A stretch of 44,948 bases of DNA from an uncultured Pseudanabaenaceae cyanobacterium. GTDB lineage: Bacteria > Cyanobacteriota > Cyanobacteriia > PCC-9006 > JAAUQQ01. The DNA is taken from contig CALECT010000101.1 of the NCBI GenBank assembly GCA_937949725.1, forward strand, positions 1 to 44,948, read 5' to 3'. Both the position numbers and the translations under genes were made by a program. Positions 8,163 to 15,616 of this stretch are shown piece by piece. Positions within the stretch are counted from its first letter, which is position 1. Every line of letters starts with the position of its first letter. The notes under the pieces are model-generated. The model searched no databases. It was not told where the DNA came from and saw only the letters and a list, made by a program, of their open reading frames with translations.

Positions 8163-8435
8163 ATGCAAGTTATCACCCGCACCCTCTCCGCCCTCGCTGT
8201 AACCGCAACTGTCCTCAGCGCAGCCAGCGCCTTCGCAGCCACCCCCTTCAACATCGCCACCCGCGCCTATCGCGGCCAGCTCGAAGGCATCGCTGGCTAC
8301 CAATCCCTCGAACAGAACTTCCGCTCCGGCAACGTTTCCGCCTCAGACGTCATCCGCGCCGCTGGCGAAACCCCCACGCCTCAACTAGAGCGCGAAGTCT
8401 CCAGCTTTCTCAACCACCTCGGCAACGACGACTAA
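8163..8435 (+). CDS. small secreted protein, paralogue A
   Basis: A 90-residue protein with a clear signal peptide (basic start, hydrophobic core, cleavage after about ASAFA at residues 21-25). The mature part of about 65 residues holds the motif AYRGQLEGIAGYQSL and an acidic end. It is a paralogue of the gene 138 bp downstream, sharing the signal-peptide start (ITRTLSALA versus ITRALSALA), AYRGxLxGIxGYQ, and a later I-AAG-E-TP block. Function is unknown; the location is probably periplasm or outside. An inverted repeat GGTTGTT/AACAACC lies about 30 bp before the start. Confidence 0.75.
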   Translation: MQVITRTLSALAVTATVLSAASAFAATPFNIATRAYRGQLEGIAGYQSLEQNFRSGNVSASDVIRAAGETPTPQLEREVSSFLNHLGNDD

Positions 8436-8573
8436 GCCTCGCTAAACTCACCAGCCCAGCTTCTCATCCCCAATTGATCCACTTCCGCGCTGTTGCTTAG
8501 CCCATCTTGCCCGAGGCAGTTGGGACAACAACCCAGCAACGTATTTCAACTCAAAACCCCAAGGACACAAACC

Positions 8574-8843
8574 ATGAAATCCATCACCCGCGCCCTTTCC
8601 GCCCTCGCCTTCACCGGCACCCTCTTCGCCTCCGCTGCCGCCTTTGCCGCCCCCGCTGACATCGCCCACCAGGCCTACCGTGGCGAACTGCCCGGTATCC
8701 CCGGCTACCAGCGCCTAAATCTAGGCCTCAACTCCCGCAACATCACCATCAACGACATCATTGAAGCGGCTGGCCAAGAAGCCACCCCTGAGTTGCGCAA
8801 CCAAGTCCGCAGCAACCTCCGCACCGTCACAGACTTCCGCTAA
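8574..8843 (+). CDS. small secreted protein, paralogue B
   Basis: An 89-residue protein; I start it at ATG 8574 where the signal peptide MKSITRALSALAF begins, rather than at a longer frame from 8493. Cleavage is predicted after AAAFA. The mature chain repeats the AYRGELPGIPGYQRL and AAGQEATPEL motifs of the preceding gene, so the two arose by tandem duplication. A strong bidirectional hairpin terminator follows at 8923-8957, suggesting both are read as one transcript. I do not recognise the family. Confidence 0.75.
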   Translation: MKSITRALSALAFTGTLFASAAAFAAPADIAHQAYRGELPGIPGYQRLNLGLNSRNITINDIIEAAGQEATPELRNQVRSNLRTVTDFR

Positions 8844-8922
8844 AACCCAATGCAAAACCGGTGCTGAAAGAGGAGAGACCGCCCTGTCTCTGGTCGTCAG
8901 CCAGTAAATGAATATTCTTCCT

Positions 8923-8957
8923 AAAAAACAGGAGATCTCACAGATCTCCTGTTTTTG
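8923..8957 (+). terminator. intrinsic terminator after the secreted pair
   Basis: AACAGGAGATCT (8927-8938), three-base loop, AGATCTCCTGTT (8942-8953), then T residues; the 5' side is preceded by six A, so it can work in both directions. It lies about 80 bp after paralogue B. Confidence 0.85.
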
Positions 8958-9113
8958 TCTTGATCGCCTGAAGTACGTTTTGAGTTCCGAGGGTGAACCC
9001 ACCCTTAAAAGCCTTTGTGCTCCCCCCTGGCCCAGCTTCGTCTTTCCAAGCTATCTAGAGGGGACATTCCGGTCTTCTGTTCGGTCAATTTCTTTTATTC
9101 GTTGTTGCTAACC

Positions 9114-9317
9114 ATGTACTACCACGCGACTGCCACAGGTGAAGTGCTCTGTAGCGATGAGCCCTTAGAGGCGATCGCTTTCCACCTCACCGACAGCCAG
9201 GACTGCATCATCCATAGCAATGCCACTACTCCTATCCAAGCAGTTCAAGGTAGAGAAGGTATTCTTCTGCGCATGACCCAACGGCGCTTGGAAGCTTGGC
9301 TCCTGCAGGTTTGCTAG
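9114..9317 (+). CDS. hypothetical small protein
   Basis: A 67-residue frame starting ATG 9114 with MYYHATATGEVL; a longer frame from 9015 adds residues with no protein-like character. It contains a HIP1 site in frame. No signal peptide, membrane span or known motif is visible. It converges with comFB (stops 30 bp apart). Codon use is not distinctive, so it is only moderately supported. Confidence 0.4.
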   Translation: MYYHATATGEVLCSDEPLEAIAFHLTDSQDCIIHSNATTPIQAVQGREGILLRMTQRRLEAWLLQVC

Positions 9318-9347
9318 GTAAGGCTCGATTTGCCTGGGGTGAGCGAG

Positions 9348-9920
9348 TTATCGGTTGGCGAGTTGCTCGCGATTGGCTTGTTCAAGCCCACTCTGCTTTG
9401 CATGGCGTAGCGCCTGCTTCATGGCAGGGAGCACGTTGTACCAAGTCAGCCCTTCGTTCCCCAGCAAGCGTTTGATTTGATTGAGGGTTGCATCGGCGAT
9501 CGGTTCCTTCTCATGGGGCAACGCACTAATTTCCCGTAATGGGTCCCGTTGCACCGCTGCGATTCCTTGCCGGACAGCCTGCGTGATCTGCTCCTTCAGC
9601 TCCGTATTGCCCTTTTGCCAATAGCTATGCCAGCCCTTCTCACTCGTGACATAGAGAGGCGGCAACACATTCAAAGCATAGGCCTTGACCTGGGCGAGCT
9701 TGATAAATTTCAAGGTCTTGGGCGGTAAAAGCTGCATTTGCCGCACTGCCTCGGCCTTCACCAGCATTTCCATGACATTTGTGGGCTCAGAAGCCATCTC
9801 CTGAGCACCCCCAACAGACTGCCCTTCCAAAGATGCAGAGAGCTCACTAGCTGCCTGGAATCTGCGGTTCCGAACTGCTTCAGCCTGTCGCTGATAGGGA
9901 TTGAAAAAAGAGCCAGACAT
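9348..9920 (-). CDS. ComFB-family protein
   Basis: A 190-residue protein with the cyanobacterial ComFB (late competence) pattern: NVMEMLVKAEAVRQM at about residues 47-61, then VKAYALNVLPPLYVTSEKGW at about 83-102, then the helix QAVRQGIAAVQRDPLR. The first 45 residues and the last 50 are less conserved. In Bacillus ComFB lies in the comF operon, but members in cyanobacteria have been reported as receptors for cyclic dinucleotides such as c-di-GMP and influence cell size or pili. The window also encodes a diguanylate cyclase at 22938-24518, a possible source of ligand; the link is inferred. It stands alone on the minus strand. Confidence 0.85.
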   Translation of the reverse strand: MSGSFFNPYQRQAEAVRNRRFQAASELSASLEGQSVGGAQEMASEPTNVMEMLVKAEAVRQMQLLPPKTLKFIKLAQVKAYALNVLPPLYVTSEKGWHSYWQKGNTELKEQITQAVRQGIAAVQRDPLREISALPHEKEPIADATLNQIKRLLGNEGLTWYNVLPAMKQALRHAKQSGLEQANREQLANR

Positions 9921-10315
9921 GGAATAAATACCCTGAGATACGCGAATAGATCTAATGAGATCGTTTGTGAATCATCATGATCATCGCTGCCTGAGCAGCT
10001 ATGGCGCTAGATTGTTGTTATTGTTGGAAACGCTCTTCTAGAGTCGATTTCCGGTAATTTCCGGAATTGATTTTTCACTCAATATAGAGACGGCTTTAGA
10101 GCACAAAACCTACCTTTTTCTTTGGGTGCAAAATCCCAGCCCAAGATGAATCCAGCATCAAAGAATGCTACAGAAGCGATTCATCAAAAAAGCAGGAGCC
10201 TCAGCGGCTCCTGCTTTTTTGTCATCTGTTTTGCTTTCCAGCCTGCCGGGCTGGGATAAGTCGCTGACTTTGGAACAAGGATCTAATAGGGAGCGCCTGA
10301 CGTAATTTGTGTCCC
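9921..10315. other. intergenic with terminator
   Basis: No gene seen. The left part is upstream of comFB and should hold its promoter; it contains the direct repeat TTTCCGG..TTTCCGG near 10049-10063. A strong bidirectional terminator lies at 10186-10220. Confidence 0.55.
10186..10220 (-). terminator. bidirectional terminator after TetR
   Basis: GCAGGAGCC and GGCTCCTGC pair around a five-base loop, with six A before and T run after, so it works on both strands. It most likely ends the minus-strand TetR transcript, whose stop is about 95 bp away. Confidence 0.85.
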
Positions 10316-10897
10316 TTAGCTATCTGCCCCGATCAAGACCTCAGCCACAGTCCTAGCTCGATCAAACCCGTCTAGATCTCCCATGACCTGGGCACTGGCC
10401 TGGGCACCATCAATTAACAACAACAGCGTTTGGGCCACAGAATCTGGGTTAGGTATTTTCAGCTCTTTGGCTAAACCTGCTAAAACCTCCACAATCCTTT
10501 GCTTATGATTTGCAGCAATTTGGTGGACGGGGTGATCTAGCTCCCTAAACTCTGAGGCTGCATGGCTAAAAGCACATCCCGTAAACAGACCATCGTGGTC
10601 TTCGATGTCTTTATCCATTAGATCTTCAAAGAAGTCAAATACCGCCATCACTTGCTCTGCGGGGGTTGCATCTAATTCCGCTAGCGTTTCATCTAAGCTC
10701 TTAAAAATTCGCTCATGATGTCGCTCTAGTACAGCCATGACCAAGGCATCTTTGTTCTTAAAATTGTTGTAGAGGGTCATACTCGCAATGCCCGCTTCCT
10801 GGGTGATTTGATTAATCCCAGTGGCGGTATAGCCGTTGCGGATGAATAATGCTTCGGCTGTATCCAGAACGAGCTCTCGCTTTGATGCTCTAGCCAT
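10316..10897 (-). CDS. TetR/AcrR-family transcriptional regulator (paralogue 1)
   Basis: A 193-residue regulator. The N-terminal 60 residues are a TetR helix-turn-helix (GINQITQEAGIASMTLYNNF with KNKDAL). The ligand domain carries FTGCAFSHAASEFRELDHPVHQ, which groups it with TetR proteins controlling multidrug or reactive-compound responses. It is closely related over its full length to the regulator at 36056-36640. Thirty-eight bases before the ATG is a perfect 13-bp palindrome likely to be its own operator. The genes next to it do not form an obvious target operon, so it may act on itself or elsewhere. Confidence 0.93.
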   Translation of the reverse strand: MARASKRELVLDTAEALFIRNGYTATGINQITQEAGIASMTLYNNFKNKDALVMAVLERHHERIFKSLDETLAELDATPAEQVMAVFDFFEDLMDKDIEDHDGLFTGCAFSHAASEFRELDHPVHQIAANHKQRIVEVLAGLAKELKIPNPDSVAQTLLLLIDGAQASAQVMGDLDGFDRARTVAEVLIGADS

Positions 10898-10934
10898 TGG
10901 TCTTGCTCTGAGAATGTGCTTAGGGGAGATTTTA

Positions 10935-10947
10935 TCGTTCTGAACGA
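10935..10947 (-). promoter_or_regulatory. palindromic operator before TetR 1
   Basis: TCGTTCTGAACGA is a perfect 13-bp palindrome with a single central base. On the minus strand it is followed directly by TAAAAT, a plausible -10, so a bound repressor would block RNA polymerase. The half TCGTTCT also occurs at 35991-35997 upstream of the second TetR gene. Assignment to this TetR is inferred. Confidence 0.6.
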
Positions 10948-11201
10948 ATTGCCTCTGATTGAGAAGGAGGTGGAACTCCTTCCTAACCTGAAACCATAGC
11001 CATTAATGATTGAAACATCATCAAAAGCAGCGTAGACAGCAGTAAAAAGGCTGTTTGATGCACTGGCTACATCTCGATTATTACTCTATTTGGTAGCCAT
11101 GATGAGGTTAATCCTAACTATCTTTGAGGCTTTCTGTCTGCATATATAAACCTAGGTAAACTGACCTCTACTTAAGTATTTTTGAATAGATTTGCTTACT
11201 T

Positions 11202-11241
11202 AAAAAAGCTTTGAGCCATTAGATTGTGGCTCAAAGCTTTT
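11202..11241. terminator. 15-bp perfect hairpin terminator
   Basis: AAAAGCTTTGAGCCA (11204-11218) pairs perfectly with TGGCTCAAAGCTTTT (11227-11241), with an eight-base loop. The minus-strand T run is six long and the plus-strand one four. The transcript it ends is unclear: either the 3' tail of the minus-strand gene 415 bp away or an unannotated small RNA. Confidence 0.75.
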
Positions 11242-11657
11242 GCTTTCGGTAGATTTGACGCTTTTAGCTGGGTTGGCGTCCTATGTAGAAAATCGTAGAA
11301 ATTATGATGTATTTGATACCGTTTGGTAAGGATTGAGGACTGTCTCGAACGACCTCCCACAACAAAAATTTATCTCGACAATCGAAATACTTCACATTCC
11401 TTAGGAAACAGGACTTGATGCCAAGACATTGAATCTGTTGATAAGGGCTCGTCCATCTTAAGAGGTTTTTAGAGAAAAGCCTCTAGTTATGGCAAGATGA
11501 CCTCCTATGACAGACGCTGCCAAACTGAGGGGGATTTCTTCGATGTTTCATCGCGAGCCGAGTTTTCAAATGTGACGCTCGGTCGAGTTCTCAACATTCT
11601 CTAACCTGAATAAGCCCAGGGAGAACGCTGCCTAGCTCAACGTCGTTTAAATCATGC

Positions 11658-12128
11658 TTAGGTCTGCATCAAAATTACAACAGCTCCAGGTGTCTCCCCA
11701 GGGTGGCAAACTTGTTGAGTTGTTCCAACGGAAACCTTGCTATACCCCTTGTTAATCGCAAAGAGTACAGCTGCACAAACGACTCTCACCGTTTGGCTCT
11801 GGGACTCGTTCATGATTGCTGTGATCGCTAGGGACATCCCCAAATTGGCAGGACCCTCCATCAGTTCTGTTCCCCTCGGGGAGCCACGACGAATATTGCC
11901 GACGAAGCTTTCAACTGCTTGGGGCAGGAGTTCTTCCGGTGTATAGACCGCTAGGGATAAAAAGATACGCTGGGCAGCGGGGTCATGAATCGCTACGTTG
12001 ACGGCTCCCAGTTTTCTGGAAAGCACCTTGCGCAAGGTTGCTTGTAGCTCTGCTTCACAGAAGCAGGGCTGACTATTGACCGTTGCGATCGGGCCTTGAA
12101 ATTGTTGCCAAGGCTTTGCAATGGCCAT
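11658..12128 (-). CDS. hypothetical protein
   Basis: A 156-residue protein I do not recognise. The start is well supported: GGAGGT lies eight bases before the ATG. The sequence is mixed alpha/beta in character, with GPIATVNSQPCFCEAEL near the N-terminus, three cysteines in the first and last thirds, a conserved-looking GTELMEGPANLGMSL block in the middle, and a hydrophobic helix VRVVCAAVLFAI. There is no signal peptide. It stands alone, divergent from psb34 across 446 bp. Function is unknown. Confidence 0.75.
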   Translation of the reverse strand: MAIAKPWQQFQGPIATVNSQPCFCEAELQATLRKVLSRKLGAVNVAIHDPAAQRIFLSLAVYTPEELLPQAVESFVGNIRRGSPRGTELMEGPANLGMSLAITAIMNESQSQTVRVVCAAVLFAINKGYSKVSVGTTQQVCHPGETPGAVVILMQT

Positions 12129-12574
12129 ATCTGAATACCTCCAGGCGGAAAATATATGTTTTTCTTCATGACCACCCCTGGGATGAGAACTAGCCCGATG
12201 GTGGTGGCTCGTGGGAGGTTAGGGTTCTCCTCCCTAAGCAGTCACTATCCTTAGACAGACAGCGTTTTAGGCGCTTAAAGCTTTTTACTGCTAGTTCAAT
12301 CGGGTTATGCATATTGGCGTAAGCCAATGTGCTGGGTGTGGGTCACTGAAAATGCCTTCTGGCAACTATTTGCCTGGAATCATGCCCTTCCTCAAGGTCA
12401 TGACGCTTGTCTTCTGGGCGTGAGGTTAGACCAGAGAACGACTGCGGGCGAACTCTGTCTTTGGAGCTAGGCATCGATAGATGAAGTGATTGATCTCACT
12501 CATAAGAAAAGTCATGGTTGTCGTTTTGTAAACAAATCGTTACATTGATGTTGTAGAAGTTAACAAAGGCTCGC
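12129..12574. other. intergenic between divergent genes
   Basis: No gene seen. It holds the Shine-Dalgarno and promoter region of the minus-strand unknown gene, a small hairpin ATTGGC-GTAA-GCCAAT at 12313-12328, and a good promoter for psb34 at its right end. Confidence 0.55.
12518..12546 (+). promoter_or_regulatory. sigma-70-type promoter for psb34
   Basis: TTGTCG at 12518-12523 and TACATT at 12541-12546 are separated by exactly 17 bp and precede the ATG at 12575 by 28 bp. An AAAGG Shine-Dalgarno follows. Position and spacing support it; the start of transcription is not measured. Confidence 0.6.
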
Positions 12575-12907
12575 ATGACTTACTCCAGCAGCATCTCTCC
12601 CGATTTCACCTCCATCGCTCAAGACTTGACAGCTTCTTGGAGTCTCAAGCCCGTTTCCGGCGGTAGCGCTTTGATTCCCGCTGAAGCACATTCTCGTATG
12701 CGCCGCGAAGGCGATCGCTTTTTGGCCAGCCCTTCCCTCAAGGGCGCAACTGTTGATCAAGAAGGTTTGACCAACAACTATGCGGTCGAGCCTGACATGT
12801 ACTACGCTGTGTTCCCCGCTCCCGAGCAAGCTCGTCGCTATGCATTGCAAGGTCTGGGTGCGGTCGCATTTGTGGTGAGCTTGGTGCTGACCTCTGCTGC
12901 CATTTAG
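12575..12907 (+). CDS. psb34: Psb34-like photosystem II assembly protein, extended N-terminus
   Basis: The last 45 residues match the small single-span Psb34 family (ssl1498 type, once called light-harvesting-like): LTNNYAVEPDMYYAVFPAPEQARRYALQG, then a membrane helix at about 92-108. Psb34 binds photosystem II intermediates at CP47 during assembly. The family is normally about 55-65 residues; here 60 extra N-terminal residues precede the core. The long form is supported by AAAGG before ATG 12575 and a matching promoter; an internal ATG at 12698 could give a product of normal size. A terminator lies at 13150-13178. Confidence 0.8.
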   Translation: MTYSSSISPDFTSIAQDLTASWSLKPVSGGSALIPAEAHSRMRREGDRFLASPSLKGATVDQEGLTNNYAVEPDMYYAVFPAPEQARRYALQGLGAVAFVVSLVLTSAAI

Positions 12908-13283
12908 CCAGTAACGGTGCGGTTTTTGTCTTGGACTGCTGGGTGTTGTGCAGAGACGTGCCACGGCATTGAGTTGCCCAGTCCATCAACCAAGCCATCG
13001 TGTTTTGATAGTTGCTTTGCCAGCAATTTGTGTCAATCGGTTTCTGGTTTGCATTACTGCAGGACTGATCTGTTGAGTTCAGTGTCTGTTGTGAGTTTCA
13101 GCCACAGCCGTTGTTTGAGCCATTTGAATCCATACGTTCTATCAATTAGCAGGGGACCACAACGGTCTCCTGTTTTTTAGCGTTTGGGGGGCTTCCCTCG
13201 CTCTGTGTGATTTTGAAGATTGGGTGCTATGCGGAGACTTTGAGAGGGCCAAGCTTTAGAGGCTTCTGCGATCGCCCCAGGGC
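12908..13283. other. intergenic with terminator
   Basis: No gene is supportable; small frames here lack starts with ribosome binding sites. The psb34 transcript appears to carry a 3' tail of about 240 bases to the terminator at 13150-13178. Confidence 0.5.
13150..13178 (+). terminator. intrinsic terminator after psb34
   Basis: CAGGGGACC (13150-13158) pairs with GGTCTCCTG (13164-13172) with one G-T pair, followed by six T. Confidence 0.8.
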
Positions 13284-14048
13284 CTAGTGGATTTTGAGCT
13301 GAGCCGCTTGATTGAAGCTGAGCTTTTCAACGCCTGTAACCATGACGATCGCGCTGATAAGGCTCGTACAGATCAGCATTAGGATGAGCAGTAGTTCCAG
13401 AATGACAGCCTCCAGTGGGTCGATTCCACTGGCAAGTAGGCCCCCCATGAACAGGGGTAGGCTGCCGAGACCGGCGATCGCCACTGTCCCCAAGTTTGGC
13501 AAGACCCCTGCCCGCAATGCTCCTCGCTGGTAGCTTTTGGCTGCTTGAGTCGGCGTAGCCCCTAGGCTCAAATGCATCTCCACATCGCTGCGATTTTGTT
13601 GTAGAGCACGGTTGAAGTGATTAGCAGCGATCGCGCCACTATTCACGCCCTGGGCCAACACGGCGCTACCCAAAGGCACCCATAGTTGGGGCAAATACCA
13701 GGGAGCAGGCCGCAGCACTACCATGACGCCGTAACCGACGCTAACGATGAGACTGAGCAGCAACCCTAGTCCAGCCCAGAGGCGAATGCCCGCTAGCTCC
13801 ACGCGATTGGTCAGCAGTTGCGTAGACACGAGCCACAGCAATCCCAGAACGATGAGCATTCCCCAGGCAGTGGTTAAGCTCCAGGCAAACGCTAAGAGGT
13901 AGGCCAGAACGATGAGCTGAAGGAGCGATCGCCCGAAGCTCACCAGTAAGCTCAGTTCAATTCCCATGCCCCGCCAGGCAGACAGTGCTACGGGAATAGC
14001 CAGAAGCGCTAGGGCGAGGAGGGCATCAATGGGAGTGAGATCGAGCAT
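13284..14048 (-). CDS. FetB-like ABC permease (UPF0014)
   Basis: A 254-residue integral membrane protein of the FetB family, the permease of an iron-export or metal-related ABC system in E. coli (FetAB). Marks are an N-terminal span, the LSAWRGMGIELSLLVSFGRSLLQL segment at about residues 21-45, LAQGVNSGAIAANHFNRAL in the middle, LSLGATPTQAA, and the conserved LPLFMGGLLASGIDPLEAV near the C-terminus. About seven hydrophobic spans are visible. The ATPase partner FetA is not next to it; instead a FAD monooxygenase lies 54 bp upstream in the same direction, so the two may be co-transcribed. Transported substrate is uncertain. Confidence 0.85.
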   Translation of the reverse strand: MLDLTPIDALLALALLAIPVALSAWRGMGIELSLLVSFGRSLLQLIVLAYLLAFAWSLTTAWGMLIVLGLLWLVSTQLLTNRVELAGIRLWAGLGLLLSLIVSVGYGVMVVLRPAPWYLPQLWVPLGSAVLAQGVNSGAIAANHFNRALQQNRSDVEMHLSLGATPTQAAKSYQRGALRAGVLPNLGTVAIAGLGSLPLFMGGLLASGIDPLEAVILELLLILMLICTSLISAIVMVTGVEKLSFNQAAQLKIH

Positions 14049-14102
14049 GATTGAGATGGATGCGAGGAGAAAAGCGAGAGCGATATCAGGTCGATTCTTC
14101 AG

Positions 14103-15338
14103 CTACACCTTGAGTTCAACGGGGACGACCCCCAGTCTTAGCTGCTGCTGTCTGCGTAACCAAGATTGCTTTACCCCCAGTCCTACGATGGGGGCAAACT
14201 GACTGGCTCCCCAGCGCAAAATAGGATAATTGTGCAGTAGTTCCCCCTGGGCTAGCTCTGCTGCTTGGAGGGCTTGGGCCCGGCGAATCTCTGGCTCGCG
14301 TTCCGCTTGGATCTGGTTTAAGACGGTATCTATTTTCGTTGAGTTAGCATCTGATTTGATGGCTGGAACCAAATAGTTGGCAGCCACTATCGCATCTCGA
14401 AAGGCCATATTAATTCCCTGGGCTCTCACTGGAGACATGGGATGGGCTGCATCACCCAGCATTAGGAATCCTGGTTTAGACCATTGGGGGGCCAGGGCTA
14501 CCGCCACTGAGAACAACGTTGGCTTCCAGACTGCCGGGTCAGATTGAGTTTGTAGAACTTGGGCGAGCCAGTGGGGAGAATGGTCGATGATTTCCTGTTG
14601 CCAATTGATGCTACGCCAATTTGTTGCGCTAGCATCTGCCTCGTTTGATTTTGTCAGCCCCCAGCCCAGTTGGGTTTGGTTCTGAGAATTGCGGAAGAAG
14701 CCAAAGCTGTGGCCATTCTCAACGATCGCGTAAAATACATTCTCTTTTCGTACGGGAGGCAACTCTGGCAGGCTAAACCAGAGCACATCAATGCTGCCAT
14801 CGCCAGTTTTTAAGCTGTGCTGATGGGCCAGGGTGAGATTAGCCTTGGTTCTCAAGGTGGAATTTCGACCATCAGCGGCGATGACTAGGCTGGTGGCAAT
14901 CGCCCGTCCATCGCTTAGACTAACGCCGCTGATGCGGTCATTGGTTCTTTTAAGTCCTTGCACCGTCGTTCCTGGCACAAATTCAAAATTAGGACAGGCT
15001 TTGGCGCGTTCCACCACCGCTGCCAAAAATTCGGGTTGGCTCAGTAAGGTGCAAGGTGGGCCATCTGCTTCGATCGGCTCCTCGGCCCGAAACAGCAGCT
15101 TGCCTTCAATCCAGAACTCCCAGGCATCGAGCTGTTGATGGGGCAATGTTTCCGCGACGGTGGAAAGATCCATTTCCTTGAGCGCCGCCAAGCCGCTGGG
15201 CATGATTGCCTGGCCGCGAAACTGCCGATCAAAACCCTGGGCTGCTTCCACCAGCATGACGTCAATGCCGCGCTCCGCTAGTAATAGTGCGAGGCAAGCG
15301 CCTGTGGGACCTGCACCAGCAATGACAACCTGAGGCAT
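14103..15338 (-). CDS. FAD-dependent monooxygenase (UbiH/PHBH-like)
   Basis: An aromatic-hydroxylase-type flavoprotein of 411 residues. The start is the ATG at 15338, so that the dinucleotide-binding motif VVIAGAGPTGACLALLLAERG begins three residues in; an upstream start at 15374 would add a basic 12-residue leader. The middle VIAADGRNSTLR is the DG motif, and LMLGDAAHPMSPVRAQGINMAFRDA near residue 290 is the GD motif that binds FAD ribityl. It oxidises a small aromatic or quinone-like substrate, not identified. It precedes the FetB-like gene by 54 bp on the same strand. Confidence 0.88.
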   Translation of the reverse strand: MPQVVIAGAGPTGACLALLLAERGIDVMLVEAAQGFDRQFRGQAIMPSGLAALKEMDLSTVAETLPHQQLDAWEFWIEGKLLFRAEEPIEADGPPCTLLSQPEFLAAVVERAKACPNFEFVPGTTVQGLKRTNDRISGVSLSDGRAIATSLVIAADGRNSTLRTKANLTLAHQHSLKTGDGSIDVLWFSLPELPPVRKENVFYAIVENGHSFGFFRNSQNQTQLGWGLTKSNEADASATNWRSINWQQEIIDHSPHWLAQVLQTQSDPAVWKPTLFSVAVALAPQWSKPGFLMLGDAAHPMSPVRAQGINMAFRDAIVAANYLVPAIKSDANSTKIDTVLNQIQAEREPEIRRAQALQAAELAQGELLHNYPILRWGASQFAPIVGLGVKQSWLRRQQQLRLGVVPVELKV

Positions 15339-15616
15339 AAATGTTTTCCGTTTCCTGGGTTGAAGCAATGGCAAACCTCTCTACTGTAAAGCGCTAGAGC
15401 TGAGTCTGGTTCTTGCTTGGGAGCTTTAACGGTGGCTTAATCTCCCTCCAGACGGTTGTGATTGGTGGCGCAGTTGAAGCCTTTAGCGCTTGATCAGGAC
15501 ATTGAGTGGTGCGAGCAGCATAGACCTTCTCATTGATCTTGAATATTCAAGAAAAAGCTCATGGAACGCTGTAGTTAGCGATCAACCCAGTATCTGAAGA
15601 TCAGAGAGATCCCGCT

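Larger units (their letters stand above)
10898..11657. other. 760-bp gene-poor stretch
   Basis: No protein-coding gene is supportable on either strand. It holds the TetR operator, a GAAGGAG/CTCCTTC inverted repeat near 10962-10981, and a long perfect hairpin at 11204-11241 with no gene directly upstream on the plus strand. A TATATAAA element at about 11144 could start a short RNA ending at that hairpin. On the minus strand the hairpin could end a long 3' tail of the gene at 11658. Confidence 0.5.

Noticed and set aside
11341..11640. Possible insertion-sequence remnant in the gene-poor region
   Set aside because: No terminal inverted repeats, target duplication or transposase fragment could be found.
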